52,695 nt of DNA from Ignavibacteria bacterium (GTDB lineage: Bacteria > Bacteroidota > Ignavibacteria > Ignavibacteriales > Ignavibacteriaceae), in contig JAUYAB010000102.1 in assembly GCA_030693705.1 (NCBI GenBank), positions 1-52,695 on the forward strand, in the 5' to 3' direction. Of the stretch, positions 43,232 through 52,634 are shown piece by piece. Numbering within the stretch: position 1 is the stretch's first letter; every line of letters starts with the position of its first letter. The translations under genes and the position numbers were made by a program. The notes beneath the pieces were generated by a model, which was not told where the DNA came from, did no database searches, and saw only the letters and a list, made by a program, of their open reading frames with translations.

Positions 43232-43856
43232 TTTTGAATTACAAGCAGAAAATGTTTCAAAAGTTTTTGGAAGAAGACTGATTTTTAAAGATGTCAATTT
43301 TTCATGTAAGAACAACGGTATTTACGGAATCTCCGGTCCGAACGGTTCCGGGAAATCAACTTTTTTAAAGATCATTACCGGAATTATTTCTCCAACCAAA
43401 GGAAAAGTGATTCATTATTTTGATGGAAAGATCATCGAATCTGAAGATTTACACAATTATATTGGATTTGTCGCTCCCTATGTGATCTTGTATGACGAAT
43501 TCACCGCGGTAGAAAATATTCACTTTTTTTCAAAGATAAGAGGCATTAACTTTACCCAGGAAAAATTAGATTTTCTCTTTCAACATTTTGGCATATTTGA
43601 CAGGAAAAACGACCTTGTGAAAGGTTATTCGTCCGGAATGAAACAGCGGTTAAAATTTATTTTCGCCTTAATTCATTCGCCTAAAATCCTTTTCTTTGAT
43701 GAACCTACTTCGAATTTAGATAATTCCGGTAAAGAAAAAGTTTACCAAACTGTAAAAGAAGAATCGCAGAACAACATCGTCATCATTGCTTCAAATGAAG
43801 ACAGCGATTTGGCGATTTGTTCATCTGTTTTAGAATTACAAGATTACAAAATTTAA
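43224..43856 (+). CDS. ccmA: ABC transporter ATP-binding protein CcmA
   Basis: 210 aa. Walker A GPNGSGKST (38-46), signature YSSGMKQRLKF, Walker B ILFFDEPTSNLD. Size and the following CcmB-like permease identify it as the ATPase of the CcmAB haem exporter-type complex, which releases holo-CcmE during System I cytochrome c maturation. The start codon is 8 bp inside the preceding metalloprotease gene, so translation is coupled. Confidence 0.9.
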   Translation: MSSFELQAENVSKVFGRRLIFKDVNFSCKNNGIYGISGPNGSGKSTFLKIITGIISPTKGKVIHYFDGKIIESEDLHNYIGFVAPYVILYDEFTAVENIHFFSKIRGINFTQEKLDFLFQHFGIFDRKNDLVKGYSSGMKQRLKFIFALIHSPKILFFDEPTSNLDNSGKEKVYQTVKEESQNNIVIIASNEDSDLAICSSVLELQDYKI

Positions 43857-43903
43857 GGATTGCATGATTTCAAGATTGCAGTTCAATCTGAAAACAAATA
43901 ACT

Positions 43904-43918
43904 TCCGCCAAAGGCGGA
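43904..43918. repeat. Short palindrome between ccmA and ccmB
   Basis: TCCGCCAAAGGCGGA is a perfect 6-bp inverted repeat with AAA loop. It resembles the TCCGC/GCGGA hairpin at 22663-22676. It interrupts the ccm gene run, where the ccmA-ccmB gap is 86 bp. Confidence 0.45.
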
Positions 43919-43942
43919 TCAGCCTCTGGCCAAGAAAACCAA

Positions 43943-44602
43943 ATGTCGTCTTACGCATTATTTAAAAAAGATTTAGCATCCGAACTGCGCACCCGTTACG
44001 CAATTAACTCGCTTGTAATGTTTATAGTGGTAACGATCAGTGTAATATTGTTTTCGATCGGAAATGAAAAGATCAGCGATTTCCTTTCCGGCGGACTATT
44101 TTGGGTTGTTATCTTTTTCTCGGCAATGTCCGGATTATCGCGTGCATTTGTATCCGAAGAAGAAAGAGGCACAACCTTAACGCTGCAGCTTATCGCTTCG
44201 CCGACCACCATTTTCAGCGGAAAATTGTTGTTCAATCTGATTCTTGTTTTTGCGATGAATATTGTAATTGCGCTGCTTTATTCAGCTTTGTTTGAAGCTT
44301 TCGTTATTAAAAATTTATCACTTTTTCTTTATGCTTTTATTCTTGGAAATATCGGTATTGCAATAGCTTCAACGCTCATCGCTTCGATTATTGCCAAAGC
44401 AAGTTCAAAGGGAACGCTTTACCCGGTTTTATCGTTTCCTATATTACTGCCGCTTATGTTAACGCTTATCGATTTAACAAAGCAGGCAATGGATACTACA
44501 ACTTTCAGCAGCAGTTATGTTGAACTTGCAATTCTCGGTTGTTACGATGTAGTGATGATCGCGGTATCGTTTATGTTGTTTGATTTTATCTGGAAAGATT
44601 AA
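43943..44602 (+). CDS. ccmB: CcmB-like permease of the cytochrome c maturation exporter
   Basis: 219 aa, about six membrane helices, fitting the CcmB family in size and topology (SGGLFWVVIFFSAMSGLSRAF, FVSEEERGTTLTLQLIASPT). It works with CcmA and CcmC to load and release haem on CcmE. It follows ccmA by 86 bp and precedes ccmC by 31 bp. Confidence 0.9.
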   Translation: MSSYALFKKDLASELRTRYAINSLVMFIVVTISVILFSIGNEKISDFLSGGLFWVVIFFSAMSGLSRAFVSEEERGTTLTLQLIASPTTIFSGKLLFNLILVFAMNIVIALLYSALFEAFVIKNLSLFLYAFILGNIGIAIASTLIASIIAKASSKGTLYPVLSFPILLPLMLTLIDLTKQAMDTTTFSSSYVELAILGCYDVVMIAVSFMLFDFIWKD

Positions 44603-44633
44603 TGTTTATTTCAATCACAAATAAGAAACTGTT

Positions 44634-45332
44634 ATGATTTGGAAGATAGTCCTTTTTCTCTTAATTGCTTTTGTATCAATCGCCGGAATAACGTTCCCGA
44701 TTGTTGCAAAACCGGAACATTGGTATGAGTTCCCGCTTATTATGGGACTCGGCGAAAACGCAAAAATTATTTTTTTCCACGTGCCTACCGCGTGGCTAAC
44801 CGTAATCGCATTTCTCATGTCAACCGTTTACAGCATAAAATATCTTCGCAACAAAGACCTTGTAGATGATATTAAAGCGCATAGCGCCGCTCAACTAGGA
44901 ATGGTGTTCTGTATTTTAGCAACAATAACGGGCGCAGTTTGGGCAAAGTTTGCATGGGGTTCTTACTGGAGCTGGGATCCGCGCCAGACAAGTATCTTCG
45001 CCTTACTTTTAATTTACGGCGCGTTGTTCGCGCTTCGTTCCGCTGTTGAAGTTGAAGAAAAACGGGCGGCTCTTTCGGCTGTTTATTCAATTATCGCTTT
45101 TGTAACGGTTCCGTTTTTTATTTTTATTATGCCGAGAATTATGAGAGGGTTACATCCCGGATCAGCCGATGATACGAATGCCGGAACGGTAGTTAATTTT
45201 AAAATGAACGGAAACATGCAGCTTATCTTCTTCCTTTCGTTAATCGGGTTTACAATTTTATATTATTGGATGTGGTATGTAGGTTATAAATCAATGCTTT
45301 ATAAAGAAAAATTAAATAAACAATATCATTGA
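44634..45332 (+). CDS. ccmC: Haem-handling protein CcmC
   Basis: 232 aa, six membrane helices. It carries the tryptophan-rich haem motif WGSYWSWDPRQTS of the CcmC/CcsA superfamily, with HVPTAWLTVIAF before and GLHPGS after, containing His residues for haem ligation. CcmC attaches haem to CcmE in the periplasm. The stop is 5 bp before the ccmD-like ORF. Confidence 0.95.
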   Translation: MIWKIVLFLLIAFVSIAGITFPIVAKPEHWYEFPLIMGLGENAKIIFFHVPTAWLTVIAFLMSTVYSIKYLRNKDLVDDIKAHSAAQLGMVFCILATITGAVWAKFAWGSYWSWDPRQTSIFALLLIYGALFALRSAVEVEEKRAALSAVYSIIAFVTVPFFIFIMPRIMRGLHPGSADDTNAGTVVNFKMNGNMQLIFFLSLIGFTILYYWMWYVGYKSMLYKEKLNKQYH

Positions 45333-45337
45333 GGTGA

Positions 45338-45487
45338 ATGTTGGAAGAGTTCCTTTCAAAAAATGCAATTTACATCGTTATGATTATCGTCCTTATCGTT
45401 TGGGCGGGAGTCTTCGGGTTTTTATTCGCGCTAAACAATCGGATTAAACATATAGAAAAAGAAATAGAAGGAGATAAAGGGAAATGA
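45338..45487 (+). CDS. ccmD: CcmD-like small membrane protein (49 aa)
   Basis: A 49-aa ORF too short for many gene finders. It starts ATG at 45338 after gagg, reads MLEEFLSKNAIY then a single hydrophobic helix (VMIIVLIVWAGVFGFLFAL) and a basic-acidic tail KHIEKEIEGDKGK, and stops at 45487, overlapping the ccmE start by 4 bp (ATGA). CcmD is a small one-helix protein that helps release holo-CcmE from CcmABC. Size, topology and exact position between ccmC and ccmE support this. Confidence 0.8.
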   Translation: MLEEFLSKNAIYIVMIIVLIVWAGVFGFLFALNNRIKHIEKEIEGDKGK

Positions 45488-45873
45488 AAAACAAATATAT
45501 CTTCGGCGGTGTAATTGCCGTAGTATTTCTTGGGATGATGATTTTCTTGTTCACAAAAAGCAATATTCAGTACGAAAGCGATTTCGACAAGGTGATGTCA
45601 AGCGATCGTACGATAAAAGCTACCGGAAGCTGGGTAAAAGAAAAAAGTTATGAGGTTAATAAATCAGATAGAACCTTTGCTTTTTATATGAAAGATGCCG
45701 CCGGGCACGAGATGAAAGTTATTTATGCCGGAACAATTCCGAATAATTTTGAATCCGCACAAAGCATTGTAGTTACCGGGCAATACAAAAACGGAAACTT
45801 CCATGCAAAAGATATTTTAACGAAATGTCCTTCAAAATATCAAGACAAACAGAGTGCGGCGGCAAACTCTTAA
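45484..45873 (+). CDS. ccmE: Cytochrome c-type haem chaperone CcmE (Cys variant)
   Basis: 129 aa. One N-terminal membrane helix (about 6-24), then an OB-fold domain (TIKATGSWVKEKSYEVN, VIYAGTIPNNFESAQSIVV). The C-terminal haem motif is TKCPSKYQDK: Cys115 and Tyr119, spaced as His130 and Tyr134 in Escherichia coli. So this is the CxxxY form of CcmE known from some archaea and sulfate reducers, rather than the HxxxY form. It carries haem covalently to the CcmF ligase complex in the periplasm. Confidence 0.93.
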   Translation: MKNKYIFGGVIAVVFLGMMIFLFTKSNIQYESDFDKVMSSDRTIKATGSWVKEKSYEVNKSDRTFAFYMKDAAGHEMKVIYAGTIPNNFESAQSIVVTGQYKNGNFHAKDILTKCPSKYQDKQSAAANS

Positions 45874-45903
45874 ATTTGAATTTAAACCCTTAAAGGAGTT
45901 CAT

Positions 45904-48309
45904 ATGGCAGGCAGTATATTAATTACCCTTGCGCTTGCATTCAGTATTTTTTCCATGGTAATGTATTTCTTTACTTACCGCGGCGCAAAAAATACGCTCA
46001 ACATAGCACGAATGTCTTATCATGCAATGGCGATGCTTGTAATTATTGCATCCGCATTTCTTATGTATTTGATCATCACGCATCAGTATCAATACGAATA
46101 TGTTTACAGCTACAGCAATGACGATTTACCCTTCGGATTTTTGCTTTCTACTTTTTGGGCCGGTCAGCAGGGAAGTTTTATGTTGTGGCTTTTTGTTACC
46201 GCACTGATCGGAGTTTTTCTTCAATCATACACCGGGAAGCGAGACGATCTTGAACCTCGCGTGATGATGTTCTTCACGTTATCTACAACCTTTTTGCTAG
46301 CAATGGTTTCTCCTTTGATGAAAAATCCTTTTGCTTACATTTGGGCTGAACCAATGTTTCTCGAAACGGCAAAAATAAATTCGATTTACCTTAATTCAGC
46401 CTTTATGCAAAATTTTATGTTCAACGATCCAAACTCGGGACAGACTTTTGTTAAGATGAGCAAAGATCTTTACGCAACTTTACAAGGCGCAGGAATTTCG
46501 GTCAATCAATTTATTATTCACGGAAAGGGATTAAATCCCCTTCTCCAAAATTTCTGGATGCAAATCCATCCGCCGATCCTTTTTGCCGGATTTGCGATGA
46601 CCACCGTTCCTTTCTCTTTTGCAATGGCAGCGTTATTGAAAAATGATTATAAAGATTGGGTTCGTCAATCTTTCCCATGGATCTTAGCCGGTTCCGGAAT
46701 TCTTGGTCTGGGCATTATGCTCGGCGGATATTGGGCATACGGAGTTCTCGGCTGGGGTGGATACTGGGCTTGGGACCCGGTTGAAAATGCAAGTTTAGTT
46801 CCCTGGCTTATCAGTGTTGCCGGAATTCATACGATGATCGTACAGCGCAAAACTCAAGCTAAAGGCGGAATGGGAAAGTTTGTAAAGACCAACTTACTTC
46901 TTTCGATTCTGGCTTATGTGATGGTTCTCTACTCAACATTTTTAACAAGAAGCGGAGTGCTTGGCGATGCTTCCGTACATTCGTTTGTTGATCCCGGTGC
47001 GATTGTTTATTTGTTCTTAATAATTTTTGTCGGAACGTTCCTTCTCCTTGGCGTTGGAATGATCATCTACCGCTGGAGATATCTTGAATCTCAAATTGTT
47101 GACGAAGAAAGTTTGCTTGCGCGCGAATTAGCTTTATTTACCGCTACGGTTACTTTGGGCGCTTCTGCGTTGATCGTTGCCGTTGGTACTTCCGCACCGA
47201 TTTTCAAACAATCGGTTGAGACAAGATTTTATAACGAGATGCATGTTCCGCTTGCAATTATTATCGGATTGCTCAACGGTTTCAGTTTCTTATTAAAGTG
47301 GAGACACTCTTCCGGTGAAGATATTTTGAAGAAATCAAAATTCTCTCTTATTGCAACGGGAGTTTTTGCACTGCTCATAATTCTCTTCGGAAAAGTTTAT
47401 GACGTTATGATGATCTTGCTTTCCGTTTCTGCAGCGTTTGCCTTTTTTGTTAATGCGGAAATTGCTTACAAAATCTTCACCGGGAATAAAAAAATGCTGG
47501 GAGCGTACATCGCGCATATCGGGTTTTCACTTTTTATTCTTGGCGTTGTCGGTTCATCGGCTTACTCCAAGCAAGTTGAAGTTGATTTAACAAAGGGAAA
47601 ACCGGTTCAAATTTTGGGGCATACATTGGAGTTTACAAGTTACAATCCAATTGAAAATAATACAAAGTACGAATTTAATGTTAGTGTAAAAGACGGTGAC
47701 GGCAAAGGCGAAGCCAGAGTGATAAAACCAATTATGTTCATCAGCGCCTTTAATAATAGTCTGATGCGTGAACCTGATATTCTTGAAGGCTTTACAAAAG
47801 ATTTTTATATCTCGCCTCTTTCATATGAAGACGGTTCAAATATTGAAAATAAACCGCAAGGAAATGCTGTAACGTTAATGCCAAATGAAAAAACTTCGGT
47901 TGAAGGGGCGCAGTTAACCTATACTGATTTTATCAAACCTGATATGTCGGTGATGATGGGCGGTGGAAACTTTCAAATGGGAGCGAAACTTACTGTAACC
48001 AAAAACGGTAAGACCGAAACCATTGAAGCTTTGATGAAGAAATCCGAACAAGGTGTTACCTTTGTCCCGGTAGAATTAAAAGATGCCGATCTTAGAATTG
48101 AATTAACAAAAATTGATCCGACTTCTAAAAAAGCCGAACTTATTGTTGGTAAACTTTCGATGCCGGTTGTAACAACCCAACCTGCTGAAGTTCTTGCGGT
48201 TAATGCCAGCACGAAACCTTTCATAAGTTTGGTATGGATTGGTGTTGCAGTTGTGGTTATTGGATTTTTTGTTTCTACTCTCCGAAGATTGAAAGAATCC
48301 TGGGCATAG
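45904..48309 (+). CDS. ccmF: Cytochrome c haem lyase component CcmF
   Basis: 801 aa with many membrane helices and the haem motif WGGYWAWDPVENASLVPWL of the CcmF family. It also has THQYQYEYVYSYSNDDLP and HPPILFAGFAM near the start of the conserved core. CcmF, with CcmH/I, attaches haem to apocytochrome c in System I. The start has aaggag about 7 bp upstream and follows ccmE by 30 bp. No ccmG, ccmH or ccmI gene follows; the next gene is on the opposite strand. Confidence 0.95.
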   Translation: MAGSILITLALAFSIFSMVMYFFTYRGAKNTLNIARMSYHAMAMLVIIASAFLMYLIITHQYQYEYVYSYSNDDLPFGFLLSTFWAGQQGSFMLWLFVTALIGVFLQSYTGKRDDLEPRVMMFFTLSTTFLLAMVSPLMKNPFAYIWAEPMFLETAKINSIYLNSAFMQNFMFNDPNSGQTFVKMSKDLYATLQGAGISVNQFIIHGKGLNPLLQNFWMQIHPPILFAGFAMTTVPFSFAMAALLKNDYKDWVRQSFPWILAGSGILGLGIMLGGYWAYGVLGWGGYWAWDPVENASLVPWLISVAGIHTMIVQRKTQAKGGMGKFVKTNLLLSILAYVMVLYSTFLTRSGVLGDASVHSFVDPGAIVYLFLIIFVGTFLLLGVGMIIYRWRYLESQIVDEESLLARELALFTATVTLGASALIVAVGTSAPIFKQSVETRFYNEMHVPLAIIIGLLNGFSFLLKWRHSSGEDILKKSKFSLIATGVFALLIILFGKVYDVMMILLSVSAAFAFFVNAEIAYKIFTGNKKMLGAYIAHIGFSLFILGVVGSSAYSKQVEVDLTKGKPVQILGHTLEFTSYNPIENNTKYEFNVSVKDGDGKGEARVIKPIMFISAFNNSLMREPDILEGFTKDFYISPLSYEDGSNIENKPQGNAVTLMPNEKTSVEGAQLTYTDFIKPDMSVMMGGGNFQMGAKLTVTKNGKTETIEALMKKSEQGVTFVPVELKDADLRIELTKIDPTSKKAELIVGKLSMPVVTTQPAEVLAVNASTKPFISLVWIGVAVVVIGFFVSTLRRLKESWA

Positions 48310-48314
48310 AAATT

Positions 48315-48338
48315 GTTGCCTTGCCATGGCAAGGCTAC
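48315..48338. repeat. Palindrome between convergent ccmF and amylase-family genes
   Basis: GTTGCCTTGCC-AT-GGCAAGGCTAC: an inverted repeat with one mismatch that contains a perfect 18-bp palindrome (48318-48335). It fills most of the 37-bp gap between convergent stop codons. Lack of T-tracts argues against a classical terminator, but it could still act as a two-way stem. Confidence 0.55.
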
Positions 48339-48346
48339 GAATTAAC

Positions 48347-51300
48347 TTACTTCATCAGCACAAATTTCTTTGTCTCAATAAAACTACCCGCTTTAACCCG
48401 ATAGAAATAAACGCCGGACGCATAACCGCCGGCGTTAAATTCAACTTGATGAATTCCTGCACTCTTAATATCATCAACCAGAGTAATCACTTCCCTCCCG
48501 AGCATATCAAATATTTTTAAAGAAACATGCTCTTGTTCCGGCAGTTGAAATTTAATTGTAGTTGTAGGATTAAACGGATTAGGATAATTTTGTTGCAGTT
48601 TAAATTCCGTAACCGTTAAATTATTTTTCTCATCAACACCAACCACAACCGGGTATTTGCTGAAGTACAATAGTCTTGCTTCGAACTCATTTAAAGCAAT
48701 TTGGAATGCGGTGTGCTGTTGCGGCGTTACGGTATAAACCGTTCCATTTATAAGATCGGTTAGATAGTAATTACTTGCGCCATCCCATGGCAAACCGCTC
48801 AAATCAACATCCGCGTTAAGTATTTCATTCTTAAAGTTCGCAGCGGTAATAACAATGTTGGTATCGCTAAGCGAAGCGTAAGTATAAATTTTTGCGGAAA
48901 CAGTATTTGTCAATCGTGTAATCTTTGGATTAACAAGATACTTGTTTCTAACGGCAATTATTTTTTTGAAATACGGTCTCGTATTATCCGGATCCGACCA
49001 ATTTATTTTATCGCGGTTTGTAAGTTCGCCAACTTCTCCACCGGAATAAATTAACGGAACGCCGTTGAGTGTAAGCAAAATTGTATGCGCCAATTTGTTT
49101 CTTCTGCTGTCAAAAGAGTAAGTAACGCGGGCTTCATCATGATTCTCAACAAATCTAAACGGTCTGCCGTCTGTGTATGCCCGCATCGCTTCTGTGTGCA
49201 TATCGTTGATGGAAACTGTGCCGCTAATTGTATTTAAAAGTTTGGTGCGTAAATCCCAATCGTTAGCGGAGTCGAATCTTTTTTGATAGAACGTAGGATC
49301 GGAAGAGGAGGCTTCGGCTTCTAAAAAAACTTCCGGTTTAATGTTTCTAATTTTTTTGCGCCATTCCTGCCAGAATAATTGATTGCGCTGTTCAACGCCC
49401 CAGGCAACATCGCAGCGGTAGCCGTCGATGCCATATCTTTTAACCCAATATTCTGAAACTTTTGCAAAATAATTGCGGACTTCAACATCGTTATGATTCA
49501 AATCAGGAAGAGAAGCCCAATCAAATTCATATTTGTAATTTGAATTGCCCGGTTCACCACTCCAAATATACCAATTCGCCCAGGGAGAATATCCGCGGTA
49601 CTCAAATACATTCTGCATAAACGGATGTTGAATTGAAGTATGATTTACTACGAAATCAAGAATAATTTTTATTCCGGCTTTCTTCAATTCTGTCATCAAC
49701 TTAATAAAATCTGCTTCGGTTCCGTAATCTTCTTCAAAACCGTAGTAGTCGGTAATTTCATAACCGTGAGTTGTCGGACCTTTATAGATCGGCATGAGCC
49801 AGAGGGTGTTAATGCCAAGGTCTTTCATATCAGGAATTCTATCGATGATTCCGAGAAATCCTCCCTGCTCGGTAAAAGCTCTCGGATAAATTTCATAAAC
49901 GATTGCTTTTTCAATCCATGCGGCATGTTCGTTCATGCCGGCAACATGAACGGAATCGCCTACAACTTTTACAAGAATTCTTGCGTTCTTAATTCTATTC
50001 TGTGAATCTTTTACGCGAACGTTATAATAATATTCGCCTTGTGGGGTCGGCATGGTAAACGTTACGATCGTATCGGTCACAATTCCTATTGACGAAGCCG
50101 GATTTGTTAAATCAGCCGACCATAGATAAGATAACGCTAATCCTCTTGGTGATGAACCATTCACCCACAAAGTTACTTGCCGTCCTGTAGAACTTCCGTT
50201 GACCCAAAGATCGGGAGTGTAATCGGGATTAATTGATAATATCACTTCTTTTGAGATCGTTGCAAATCCTTTTGAATCAACAGCCCGGACTGAGACTTTA
50301 TTTGCGCCATCTAGAAGTGTAATGGGAATTGCAAAGTTTCCGTTTACAACAGGTTGTGTGCTTTCAACTCCATTAAAGAAAAATGAAATTGATTGAATTG
50401 TGGAATCACTTAACTTCCCGTGAAAAGTAATATTTCTGTACCAGTATTCTACGCCGGGAGTTAACATTGTTACTACCGGACCGTAGGTTGCAAGACTATC
50501 AGAAATATCTTTTGCTTTAAGAGGAAGCATTCCCCTTCCTTCTCCATCAAGTGCTACTAAACTTGGACCATTCGGCGAGCCGGTGGGAATATAATTTGCG
50601 AACATTCGTTTTTGCCACATTCCACTTCTTATAAATGCGGCGTCATAAATGTCCGGGTCTTCGTCCATGTAAGTTCCACCTTCATTCATTCCGACTTCAT
50701 AAGCGCTTCCGCTTGTATCTTCCGCAGAAAGATAAGAGAAGAGAGAAATATTTCTTGTCTGCATCCAACCGGTTAATAAACTATCTAAAAACTGAAGACT
50801 AACATTGAAGACAAATTCTTTTTTCGTCAGCACATCATTGTTCAATTTTATCAGTTCGCCGCTCGCAGTGTAAGGGGCGCTGCTTATCATAAATCTGTTT
50901 TCTTTTGATTTACTTTCATACGCGTTTCCGGGAGCGCCGATAGATGCAAAGATTCCACTTCCTTCCCAATCAAATGTTTTAATGTCCAAACCGATTGGAT
51001 CATTCACTAAAGTTTTTGTCGGATTAGAGATGATTAAACCTAACCGAGTTCGATCTGAAACATCTCTCATTTGAATGGTGAATTTCAATGAGTCGTGCTG
51101 AGAAGTCTCATCAATTTTAACCGAAAGAATATCGCACGAACCATCTTTTACTGAAGCTGGATATTTATATGGTTCATCTTTTATGGCATCGACAAAATAT
51201 TTTCCGGTCTTACCCAAATAAATTCCGTATGAATAATTTTCCGCAGCCGTTACGCCTTCTTTATTTGAAAATGAAACAGTAACGGTATGTCTTCCTTCTC

Positions 51301-52471
51301 CAGTAAGAATTAAATTCACACTAACGATTGAACTATCACTTTGAAAAGATGATGTTGTTAGAACGTCATCCAATTTTACTTGAATGGTCGATTGATTCAC
51401 TCCCTTTGATTTTACTCCCGGATGCAAAAGTGCCCTAAAATTTATTGTAGTATTGTCTGCTGAAAAAACAGTTTCATCGGAAGGAGAAATCAACTTTATC
51501 TTTGAGATTGAATCTGCTTTTACCGTAATAATATTATTGGTTGTCAAACTATTAAACCTTGGTTCATCGGGATCGTTTACCCAGGATCCATTATTAATCC
51601 TCATTTTGTATTGATACACTCCTTCTTTGATAAGTAAAGTAGTCTCCCACAATCCATCATGGTTTGTATCCAGCATCGGGTTCTGTATGGAGTTCCAATT
51701 ATTAAACTCCCCTGAGACGGTAACCGCGGTTACCTCTTGAGTAAGAAATCCTTTCGAACTATTATTATCAAAGTAAAAATCAGTAGGAACTAAATACACA
51801 ACGTAACCCGGCAACCGTGTAAATGTTGATTGCTTTGAAGCTGCACCGACTGAAGATGAAACCGAAACAGAAACCGTGTGGTTACCTGAACCAAGCACCG
51901 GGACAGGTTGGTATAAAAATTCCCGTTTTGCCGCATCATAATATTGAGTCGGATTAACAACTTCATTTCCGTCGATCGTAACTTTTAAAGTTGTTAAGTT
52001 AATGGGATTCTCCGGTTTGAAAGCAAAAATTGCACGGATAGGAAGTCCCGCAGTAGTCGTATCAACAAAAAATTCATTCTTTGTATTCATTCCGCGTGGA
52101 AGCAGATAGGTTATCATTGGGTCTTTAACCTCAAGCACTGAATTGCCGGCATCAGATATGTTTATAGTAGGATTATCGGGATCGCCGTAGGCAAAATCCC
52201 AGTTTGCATCCATAACAAATTTATAATTGTGAGTAACTCCAATGGCAAGGGGAATGGTAATTTCGTATTCACCGTCGTTATTGTTGTCGGTCATAACCAT
52301 ATCGTTCTCTGCGTTCTTCCAGCCGTTAAAAGTACCGGTTAATCGCAACACCTGAAATTGTGTATACTCGGGACGAAAATGAAATGTTACAGGAACTGTT
52401 TGCGGCAATACTTCTGCAACTGTAATAAATAACAAAAGAAAAAATATTTTTGGTAGAGAACTAATCTTCAT
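48347..52471 (-). CDS. Large secreted GH13 alpha-amylase-family protein with two AMPK-type CBMs and sorting tail
   Basis: 1374 aa from the ATG at 52469-52471, chosen because ggag lies about 7 bp upstream and a clean signal peptide follows (MKISSLPKIFFLLLFI to LPQ); a longer ORF begins 36 bp earlier. Two AMPK1/CBM48-like modules (about 25-100 and 230-310) share GTFNGW or GEFNNW and NYKF or QYKM. Ig-like and other beta modules fill about 310-880. The GH13 barrel has DFVVNH (Asp939), GYRCDVAW (nucleophile Asp1021), FLEAEA (acid Glu1051) and ENHDE (Asp1112), so the catalytic set is complete. The tail LQQNYPNPFNPTTTIKF is a T9SS type A sorting domain. It probably cuts starch or pullulan-like alpha-glucans outside the cell. 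Confidence 0.93.
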   Translation of the reverse strand: MKISSLPKIFFLLLFITVAEVLPQTVPVTFHFRPEYTQFQVLRLTGTFNGWKNAENDMVMTDNNNDGEYEITIPLAIGVTHNYKFVMDANWDFAYGDPDNPTINISDAGNSVLEVKDPMITYLLPRGMNTKNEFFVDTTTAGLPIRAIFAFKPENPINLTTLKVTIDGNEVVNPTQYYDAAKREFLYQPVPVLGSGNHTVSVSVSSSVGAASKQSTFTRLPGYVVYLVPTDFYFDNNSSKGFLTQEVTAVTVSGEFNNWNSIQNPMLDTNHDGLWETTLLIKEGVYQYKMRINNGSWVNDPDEPRFNSLTTNNIITVKADSISKIKLISPSDETVFSADNTTINFRALLHPGVKSKGVNQSTIQVKLDDVLTTSSFQSDSSIVSVNLILTGEGRHTVTVSFSNKEGVTAAENYSYGIYLGKTGKYFVDAIKDEPYKYPASVKDGSCDILSVKIDETSQHDSLKFTIQMRDVSDRTRLGLIISNPTKTLVNDPIGLDIKTFDWEGSGIFASIGAPGNAYESKSKENRFMISSAPYTASGELIKLNNDVLTKKEFVFNVSLQFLDSLLTGWMQTRNISLFSYLSAEDTSGSAYEVGMNEGGTYMDEDPDIYDAAFIRSGMWQKRMFANYIPTGSPNGPSLVALDGEGRGMLPLKAKDISDSLATYGPVVTMLTPGVEYWYRNITFHGKLSDSTIQSISFFFNGVESTQPVVNGNFAIPITLLDGANKVSVRAVDSKGFATISKEVILSINPDYTPDLWVNGSSTGRQVTLWVNGSSPRGLALSYLWSADLTNPASSIGIVTDTIVTFTMPTPQGEYYYNVRVKDSQNRIKNARILVKVVGDSVHVAGMNEHAAWIEKAIVYEIYPRAFTEQGGFLGIIDRIPDMKDLGINTLWLMPIYKGPTTHGYEITDYYGFEEDYGTEADFIKLMTELKKAGIKIILDFVVNHTSIQHPFMQNVFEYRGYSPWANWYIWSGEPGNSNYKYEFDWASLPDLNHNDVEVRNYFAKVSEYWVKRYGIDGYRCDVAWGVEQRNQLFWQEWRKKIRNIKPEVFLEAEASSSDPTFYQKRFDSANDWDLRTKLLNTISGTVSINDMHTEAMRAYTDGRPFRFVENHDEARVTYSFDSRRNKLAHTILLTLNGVPLIYSGGEVGELTNRDKINWSDPDNTRPYFKKIIAVRNKYLVNPKITRLTNTVSAKIYTYASLSDTNIVITAANFKNEILNADVDLSGLPWDGASNYYLTDLINGTVYTVTPQQHTAFQIALNEFEARLLYFSKYPVVVGVDEKNNLTVTEFKLQQNYPNPFNPTTTIKFQLPEQEHVSLKIFDMLGREVITLVDDIKSAGIHQVEFNAGGYASGVYFYRVKAGSFIETKKFVLMK

Positions 52472-52595
52472 AACGGTCTCCAATTGAGGTTTCAATAAAA
52501 AGGACATGAAAAAATAGAGAAATTAGAGGGCTAAAAAAAGCGAAAAGAATTCAACTTTGTGTGAAAACAAACGAATGAGAAAGGATGCGGAAGAA

Positions 52596-52624
52596 AAGAG
52601 GAGATACAGAAAATATCTCCTCTT
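52596..52624 (-). terminator. Rho-independent terminator of the partial gene at the right edge
   Basis: AAGAGGAGATA (52596-52606) and TATCTCCTCTT (52614-52624) form a perfect 11-bp stem with a 7-nt loop. On the minus strand it is followed by TTTTCTT. It lies 11 bp beyond the stop of the gene entering from the right edge. Confidence 0.85.
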
Positions 52625-52634
52625 CCCTTTTCAA

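Noticed and set aside
48315-48338. Classical bidirectional terminator
   Set aside because: The stem is strong but lacks T-tracts on either side.
52472-52507. Upstream ATG at 52507 as start of the amylase-family gene
   Set aside because: It would put 12 residues before a complete signal peptide; the ATG at 52471 has a good ribosome-binding site.
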